Source: Bacteroidota bacterium (GTDB lineage Bacteria > Bacteroidota > Bacteroidia > Flavobacteriales > Weeksellaceae). From it: a DNA stretch of 11,581 bases. The translations under genes and the position numbers were made by a program. The notes under the pieces are model-generated. The model had not been told where the DNA came from and did not search any database. It saw only the letters and a program-made list of their open reading frames with translations. Below, piece after piece: positions 6,209-11,581 of this stretch. Where the stretch lies: assembly GCA_023387375.1 (NCBI GenBank), contig JAEWIE010000032.1:1-11581 (forward strand), given 5' to 3'. The stretch's first letter is position 1, and every line of letters begins with the position of its first letter.

Positions 6209-6242
6209 CCCTTTTAAGCATTTGCACACTAAAAAAACAACT

Positions 6243-9200
6243 ATGATGAAAAACACCTTAATTCTGCTGGCTCTTTTTTTAATTGTACCCATAGGTCTTT
6301 TAAAATCGCAATCGTATTATGAACTCAAATGGAAAACGGTGGAAAGCAATAAGAAACAGGGACTTTTTAAGAGCAATCTTCCCCTTTTAAAAGACATTGA
6401 AAAGAAAGCTATAGAGCAGAATAAGGCGAGCGAATTAATTCGGTCTTTAAAGGAGCAGTTTGCGATTCTAAATCTAACAAGTGACGATGAGAACAACCGC
6501 ATCGCCTCTGAATTTTTCGCAAGCTTAGAAAAGGTGTCTCCCGAACTAAAAGGAGAATCCAAAAGTTTGTTTGAGGTACTTAAGAGCGAATTTTTGTATG
6601 AATTCTACCAGCGTAACCGCTGGAAAATTCAGGCGAGAACAAATGTGTTAAATCCAGATTATAGTGAAATTGAAACTTGGAGTGCACTTGATTTTAAAAC
6701 AGAAATTGGGGAAAACCTAGATGAATTAGCAAAGAGAAAAAGCGAGTTAGAGACCGTAAAAATGGTTCCTTACCAGAAGCTGTTTGGGGAAAAATTTGAC
6801 TTGCAGTACGTCGAGTCGCTTTGGGTTTACTTCCGATTACAGCAAATCACCTATTTGAAAGACTCGGGTCTTTTTACAAAGAATGAACTCACGAAGAATA
6901 AAGAAGAAATTCTAAGCATTTACAAGGATCTAATAGCTTCCACTAAGGGAAACGCCCAGCTCTATTTAGAGCATCAAAAACTTCTTTTTGAGTGTGAGGC
7001 CGAGGCCTGTGAAAACAAAGTGGATAGGCTTACTTCCCTTTATAATAGCACTAGTGAAAAACTAGATTATAAGGTAAAACTCATTGAAGGGATCGTAGAG
7101 GAATTAATCGCTCAAGAGAAACCTCAAGAGGCAAGAAAATGGACCCAGGTGGCAATTTCTACTTATCCGAAATCTCTTTTTTTAGAAGCGATTCGAGCTC
7201 AAAAAAATCGGATTGAGCAGCCCGTAGTGCAGGTTCTTTTTCCGACGCAAGTAGATGCGAACCTTCCCATTCATTTGGTGGCAGAGCATAAAAATGCTTC
7301 CTCCTTCAAACTTAAAATTTATGAGGTCACTAGAGACAAAGAAGGGTTTTTAAAAATCGTACAATCCTCTTATCAAAAGGATCTTTATGAGTCTATACAA
7401 AAGAACTTCGTGAAAGAGGCGAGTTTTACGCTTCCAAGGTCTAATGATTTTAAGCTACACAAAACGTCCTTTGCGCTCGAGGGATTAAAGCCAGGACTCT
7501 ACGTGGGGGAATACCGAGTAGATTCCACTGAGGTGGATCCATTTTACTTTCTGGTCTCTGAAGATCGGGTCTTGACACAGAAAAATGGCGTAACTAAAGG
7601 GGATAAAGACCAATTTCAGTTGCAAAATAGAATTTCGGGTAAGGCCTTAGGTAACGCAGAAATTCAAATTTTAGAATATGTCCGAGGAGCGAATTTTAAG
7701 TCATACCGAGTCAAAACGAATGGGAATGGCGAATTCATTTTCCCTACTTCCTCCAATCAAAATCTCTATCGTTACTACCTTTTAGAATCGAGCGGTGGAA
7801 AGGGCTATTCTATACTGAGTCGTTATGGGGAAAATGGCTACCGTCAAATTGATGAGAACAAGGGGCCTTTTTATCGCACTCAGCTCTTTATGGACAGAGC
7901 GATTTACCGTCCTGGACAAGTCGTGTATTTCAAAGCCGTTGTCTCCGAGTCTCATCCTGAGACCCATTCTGAAAAGGTAGCTTCTGGAATTAAACAAAGC
8001 GTCGAACTCGTAGACTCAAATGGAGTCACTGTTAGTACAAAAGAATTTGTAAGTGGCGAATTTGGGAGTTATAACGGAAGTTTTACCTTGCCTACTTCCG
8101 TACTTCCAGGAGTGTTTTATTTAAGAACGAAAGGGGGCCAGAATGCTTCAAATTCGTCGAATCAAGGTCTTGAAGTTTCTAAATCCTTCCGTGTGGAAGA
8201 GTATAAGCGTCCTAATTTTGAGGTGGTTTTTGAGCCGCTTAAAGTCGAGTATAGATATGGCGAAACCCTTACGCTCAAAGGAAAGGCAGAATCCTACAGT
8301 GGCGTTCCGATGGCCAATATCCCTGTGAATTACGAGATTAAAAAAGAGAACATTCGATGGATGTATTTCCGCTGGTTTCCACAAACCTCTTCGAATGAAA
8401 ATTCGATCCTAGGAGAAACAACAACCAATGATAAGGGAGAATTTGAAATCCACCTTACACTAGAAAAAGATCCTAATTTAAAAGGAGTTCAAGTGGATAG
8501 GTATGAGGTAAATGCGAGTGTCATGGATCTTAACGGAGAGAGTATTAGTGCGGAGCAGGCTTTCAAAGTAGCATCCGTCTCTCATTATTTAAATGCGGAA
8601 GGAAAGGATTTTTATTTAGCAAATGAGCCTACTGAATTTTCAGTGCAAGTCAAAAACTATAGTGATCAGGATTTAGATAAGAGCTATTTTGCTAGGTTAG
8701 AACTGCTTGAGGGTCCATCGAAGCTTTACCGAGATCAGTACAAACCTCATGTCCAAGATTTAGCTTTATTAAGCAAAGAAGAATTTACTAGAAAATTCCC
8801 ATTTGACCGATATGATCAAAAGGAACTAGAAAAAGAATCTAGCGTTAAAAAAGTGGTACTTAGTGGAAAGTCCTCACAAGGAAAGACTCTTTCGTTTGGA
8901 AAATTAAGTCCTGGTATTTATGAGCTTACCCTATACAATAAAGAAGGAATTGATACGATTCAAACCAAAAAACGATTTGAAGTGTATAGTCCTAAAGGCC
9001 TTAGTGGAAATCAATCTCCTTTTGCTGTCTTAGTTCAAGAAAAAGATTCACTTCAAAGAGGGGAGAGTACCACGATTTATGCATACTCCGCCATTCCAGG
9101 TGCTATCGCTCGATTCTTTATTCAAAATGGCGATGGAAAAACCCTTTTAGAAGAAAAACCCTTCCGAGGTGGCGTAGCCAAATTGGAAGTGACTGCTCCT

Positions 9201-11581
9201 AATGATCCTAAGGCCGACCAGCTACTTGTTCAATTGCAAGTCTCAAGTTTAGGAGAGGTTCAAACGAAAAGTGCGGACTTTACAATTGTACAGCCTTCAA
9301 AAGATCTAACGATAGAAACCACCGTGTTTAGAGACAAACTAGAACCGGGTCAAGAAGAAAATTGGAGCGTAAAGGTGAGTGGGAAAGGAAAAGAAAGAAT
9401 TAATGCCGAGCTCCTAGCTACGATGTACGATAAAAGTCTAGATGCATTCGCATCTAATCCTATTCGTTGGAATCGGGTGAGTTATACAAACTCTTATTTT
9501 ACGAGGTATGATCATCCGGAGGATTTTACTTATGTTCAATATTCGAAACGAGTTCCTTATATGCGAAGTAAATATGTGCAGCTTCCTTACTTCTCGTGGA
9601 TGGATGCAAATTATAGAGCAGGGGGACAAGTGCTCATAAGAGGAATGGCTAGTGTGCGCCCCGAATCTCTGCAGAATCAATCGGCGAAAATGGAAAGGCA
9701 AATGGACAGCGCAGCGGCCCCTGCCGCAGCTCCAATGAATAAAGCAGCGAGCGATGCTGCAGATTTTGCGTTGGAAGAGAAGCCTATGGTTCCCTTAAGA
9801 GAAAACTTGCAAGAAACCGCCTTTTTCTTTCCAGAACTAAGAACGGATGCAGAGGGAAATGTCCATTTTGAGTTCACTTCTCCTGAGGCGCTCACGCAGT
9901 GGAGACTTCAGTTCCTTGCCCATACAAAAGATCTGCAAATTGGCCTTTTGGAGAAGGAAGTCGTGACGCAAAAGAAACTTTCGCTTACGGTCAATTATCC
10001 AAGATTTTTAAGAGAAGGAGATCAGTTGAAACTTAAAACTCGTATTTCTAGTCTAGTGGATAAACCCTTAAAAGGGGAAGCTACTATTGCGATTCTTGAT
10101 GCTTCTACACTTGAAGATATCACGAAGAAGTTCGGTTTTGCGAGCCTCTCTCAACGATTTGATTTAAAGGCAAATTCTAGTGCGCTTGTTGAATATAGCC
10201 TTACGGTACCTAAAGGGGTGAGCGCTATTTTAGTAAGATCCACTGCAAAATCGGGAGAGTTTTCGGACGGAGAGCAAAAACCGATTGCCATTTTGCCTAA
10301 TCGCAAATTAGTGACCGAGGCGCGCGCGATCTTTGTAAGAGAGAAGGAAAGAAAGTCTTTCCAGCTTGATAACTTGCTAAAGGGAAATTCCTCTACCATG
10401 GAGCCTCTTCGCGCCACGCTTGAGCTCTCTACAAATCCAATCTGGGAGGTTCTATTTGCACTTCCAAGTCTAATGGAGGATACGCAAATATCAGCAGACT
10501 CTCAATTTAACAAATGGGTTGCACAGGTCCTTGCGCAGGAAGTTCTAAAACAAAATCCAAGAATAGAGCAGGTATTTTTAGCCTACCAATCTAAGGATCT
10601 TCTCGAATCGAATTTAGAGAAGAACAAAGAATTAAAAGAGCTTCTATTAAAAGAAACACCTTGGGTTTTAGAAAGTGAAAATGAAAAAGAGCAAATGCAA
10701 AGTCTTGCCCGACTTTTTGATCGTAGCACGATGAAGGCAAATACGACTGCGAATTGGGCAGCGCTTCAAAGACTTCAAAATCCAGACGGGGGCTTTAGCT
10801 GGCAACCCGGAGCGCCAAGTTCTTACTACACGTCTCTTTACCTATTAAAGAACCTAGGTAGAATTAATCAGTGGATAGGCAAAGACTTAAATGCATACAG
10901 CACGGATCTCGATTCTCTTGTGAAAAAACTAGTGAGTTACATCGATAGGGAAGTACAAAGATATGAAGGCTATAAAGATCCTCTTCTTACTTCCAATTCT
11001 GTGATCAATTATTTAGACGCTCGTCATTATTGGGAAAAGGCGTATCCTTTAAAAGGGGTAGGACTTACTTTAAAAACGGCATTTATTAAGAAAGCTCCAA
11101 GCTTTAAACCGACGGACTATACGTTCTATGGACTGCATAGAGGGGCTCTTCTTCTAAGTGAATACAAACTTACAACCACTTCAAAAAAACTACTTACCTA
11201 CTTAAAAGAAACGGCCGTAGATTCTAAAACACAGGGAATATATTGGAAAGAGAATGCCGGAAATTGGGGCTGGTTCTCCTCAAGTATAGCCAATCATGCA
11301 GGCGCACTAGAAGCCTTTACTACGTTGGCTCCCTCGGATCAAAAAACGATTGAAAAGCTAAAATTATGGCTCTTAACGCAAAAAGAAGTGAGTCATTGGG
11401 ATACATCAAGAGCGACCGCTGAAGTGATTTACCTTCTTTTAAATTCTGGCGCTTCATGGACTGGCCTAGAAAGTGATGAGACCGAAGTTCTTTGGGGAGG
11501 TGAGAGCATCAAAGATGATCTAGTGGTAGAAGCCCCTGGATACCTGAAAGCGCAGATTAATTCCAAAGAAATTTCAAAAGA
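6243..11581 (+). CDS. Alpha-2-macroglobulin family protein without a thioester, 3' end outside the window
   Basis: The frame is open from ATG 6243 to the window edge: 1,779 codons with no stop, so partial. Residues 1-24 are a type I signal peptide with no lipobox Cys, then a helical N-terminal region typical of Bacteroidota members. Diagnostic motifs are MDRAIYRPGQ (550-559, MG2 domain), VEEYKRPNF (651-659), a bait-domain region about 925-1080, an Ala/Met-rich linker (1147-1180), RENLQETAFFFPEL followed by RTD (1186-1202), and WRLQFLAHT (1220-1228, core A2M domain). A thioester-domain-like helical region follows from about 1395, with ETPWV and NPDGGFSW-type repeats. Bacterial homologues such as E. 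coli YfhM trap proteases in the periplasm. Where the CxEQ thioester belongs, this protein has SADS (1417-1420). Its only cysteines in view are Cys251 and Cys256, possibly a disulfide. So trapping, if it occurs, would be non-covalent. A second ATG at 6246 is an equal start candidate. Confidence 0.93.
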   Translation, partial: MMKNTLILLALFLIVPIGLLKSQSYYELKWKTVESNKKQGLFKSNLPLLKDIEKKAIEQNKASELIRSLKEQFAILNLTSDDENNRIASEFFASLEKVSPELKGESKSLFEVLKSEFLYEFYQRNRWKIQARTNVLNPDYSEIETWSALDFKTEIGENLDELAKRKSELETVKMVPYQKLFGEKFDLQYVESLWVYFRLQQITYLKDSGLFTKNELTKNKEEILSIYKDLIASTKGNAQLYLEHQKLLFECEAEACENKVDRLTSLYNSTSEKLDYKVKLIEGIVEELIAQEKPQEARKWTQVAISTYPKSLFLEAIRAQKNRIEQPVVQVLFPTQVDANLPIHLVAEHKNASSFKLKIYEVTRDKEGFLKIVQSSYQKDLYESIQKNFVKEASFTLPRSNDFKLHKTSFALEGLKPGLYVGEYRVDSTEVDPFYFLVSEDRVLTQKNGVTKGDKDQFQLQNRISGKALGNAEIQILEYVRGANFKSYRVKTNGNGEFIFPTSSNQNLYRYYLLESSGGKGYSILSRYGENGYRQIDENKGPFYRTQLFMDRAIYRPGQVVYFKAVVSESHPETHSEKVASGIKQSVELVDSNGVTVSTKEFVSGEFGSYNGSFTLPTSVLPGVFYLRTKGGQNASNSSNQGLEVSKSFRVEEYKRPNFEVVFEPLKVEYRYGETLTLKGKAESYSGVPMANIPVNYEIKKENIRWMYFRWFPQTSSNENSILGETTTNDKGEFEIHLTLEKDPNLKGVQVDRYEVNASVMDLNGESISAEQAFKVASVSHYLNAEGKDFYLANEPTEFSVQVKNYSDQDLDKSYFARLELLEGPSKLYRDQYKPHVQDLALLSKEEFTRKFPFDRYDQKELEKESSVKKVVLSGKSSQGKTLSFGKLSPGIYELTLYNKEGIDTIQTKKRFEVYSPKGLSGNQSPFAVLVQEKDSLQRGESTTIYAYSAIPGAIARFFIQNGDGKTLLEEKPFRGGVAKLEVTAPNDPKADQLLVQLQVSSLGEVQTKSADFTIVQPSKDLTIETTVFRDKLEPGQEENWSVKVSGKGKERINAELLATMYDKSLDAFASNPIRWNRVSYTNSYFTRYDHPEDFTYVQYSKRVPYMRSKYVQLPYFSWMDANYRAGGQVLIRGMASVRPESLQNQSAKMERQMDSAAAPAAAPMNKAASDAADFALEEKPMVPLRENLQETAFFFPELRTDAEGNVHFEFTSPEALTQWRLQFLAHTKDLQIGLLEKEVVTQKKLSLTVNYPRFLREGDQLKLKTRISSLVDKPLKGEATIAILDASTLEDITKKFGFASLSQRFDLKANSSALVEYSLTVPKGVSAILVRSTAKSGEFSDGEQKPIAILPNRKLVTEARAIFVREKERKSFQLDNLLKGNSSTMEPLRATLELSTNPIWEVLFALPSLMEDTQISADSQFNKWVAQVLAQEVLKQNPRIEQVFLAYQSKDLLESNLEKNKELKELLLKETPWVLESENEKEQMQSLARLFDRSTMKANTTANWAALQRLQNPDGGFSWQPGAPSSYYTSLYLLKNLGRINQWIGKDLNAYSTDLDSLVKKLVSYIDREVQRYEGYKDPLLTSNSVINYLDARHYWEKAYPLKGVGLTLKTAFIKKAPSFKPTDYTFYGLHRGALLLSEYKLTTTSKKLLTYLKETAVDSKTQGIYWKENAGNWGWFSSSIANHAGALEAFTTLAPSDQKTIEKLKLWLLTQKEVSHWDTSRATAEVIYLLLNSGASWTGLESDETEVLWGGESIKDDLVVEAPGYLKAQINSKEISK
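9681..9782 (+). other. Low-complexity Ala/Met-rich linker, possible bait segment of the alpha-2-macroglobulin
   Basis: Codons 1147-1180 of the alpha-2-macroglobulin encode a stretch rich in Ala with scattered Met, Asp, Glu and Pro (for example AAAPAAAPMNKAASDAADFA). The DNA here is visibly richer in GC than its surroundings. It lies between the bait-domain region and the conserved ETAFFFPEL motif, the place where flexible, protease-sensitive bait sequence is expected in this family. Its role as bait is inferred from position and composition only. Confidence 0.5.

Noticed and set aside
8143..8384. Short open frames on both strands within the alpha-2-macroglobulin MG region
   Set aside because: They overlap the VEEYKRPNF motif in the true frame, so they are frame shadows.
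9438..9895. Two minus-strand open frames (9438-9701 and 9677-9895) opposite the alpha-2-macroglobulin
   Set aside because: The plus-strand frame here carries strong family motifs. The antisense frames have no motif or start signal, and the Ala-rich stretch in the second is the shadow of the Ala-rich linker.

Overview
The window looks like a chromosomal segment of a Bacteroidota bacterium, most likely from the flavobacterial side. Three things point there. First, several genes are preceded by the Bacteroidota -7 promoter box TAnnTTTG and have no Shine-Dalgarno sequence. Second, the protein families (recF followed by a DUF721/DciA-like gene, a degenerate UbiA-type membrane protein, a very long alpha-2-macroglobulin) have the form seen in that phylum. 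Third, coding is AT-rich. I see no insertion sequence, prophage, CRISPR array or tRNA-bordered island.

Layout. At the left edge a tRNA-Arg(ACG) lies on the minus strand with its own promoter and terminator. It is divergent from a plus-strand lipoprotein that resembles the cobalamin/siderophore substrate-binding proteins of ABC importers (175-1221). This is followed by mtgA, a monofunctional peptidoglycan glycosyltransferase (1257-1901) with its own -7 box, and 18 bases later by a large membrane protein of the PF10136 'site-specific recombinase' family (1920-3959). That gene converges on, and overlaps by 29 bp, a minus-strand cluster read from right to left: a UbiA-like membrane protein (6154-5396), recF (5355-4228, TTG start) and a DUF721/DciA-like gene (4224-3931). 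From a short divergent intergenic region (6155-6242) a very long plus-strand gene begins at 6243 and stays open to the window edge. It encodes a secreted alpha-2-macroglobulin family protein of at least 1,779 residues, and its 3' end is missing here.

How the genes relate. MtgA polymerises glycan strands in the periplasm. The alpha-2-macroglobulin is expected to act in the same compartment or at the surface as a protease trap. RecF and the DciA-like protein are replication/repair factors and probably share a transcript with the UbiA-like gene. The substrate-binding lipoprotein has no permease or ATPase partner in view.

The strongest unusual signal is in the alpha-2-macroglobulin: the position that normally carries the CxEQ thioester reads SADS, and the whole visible protein has only two cysteines, both near the N-terminus. 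Other points of interest are tightly overlapping divergent promoters at 139-173, -7 boxes so close to start codons that leaderless mRNAs are predicted, the membrane nature of the so-called recombinase, and a palindrome plus T-run inside the DciA-like gene. I do not see a clearly new multigene system; most of the window is core genome.
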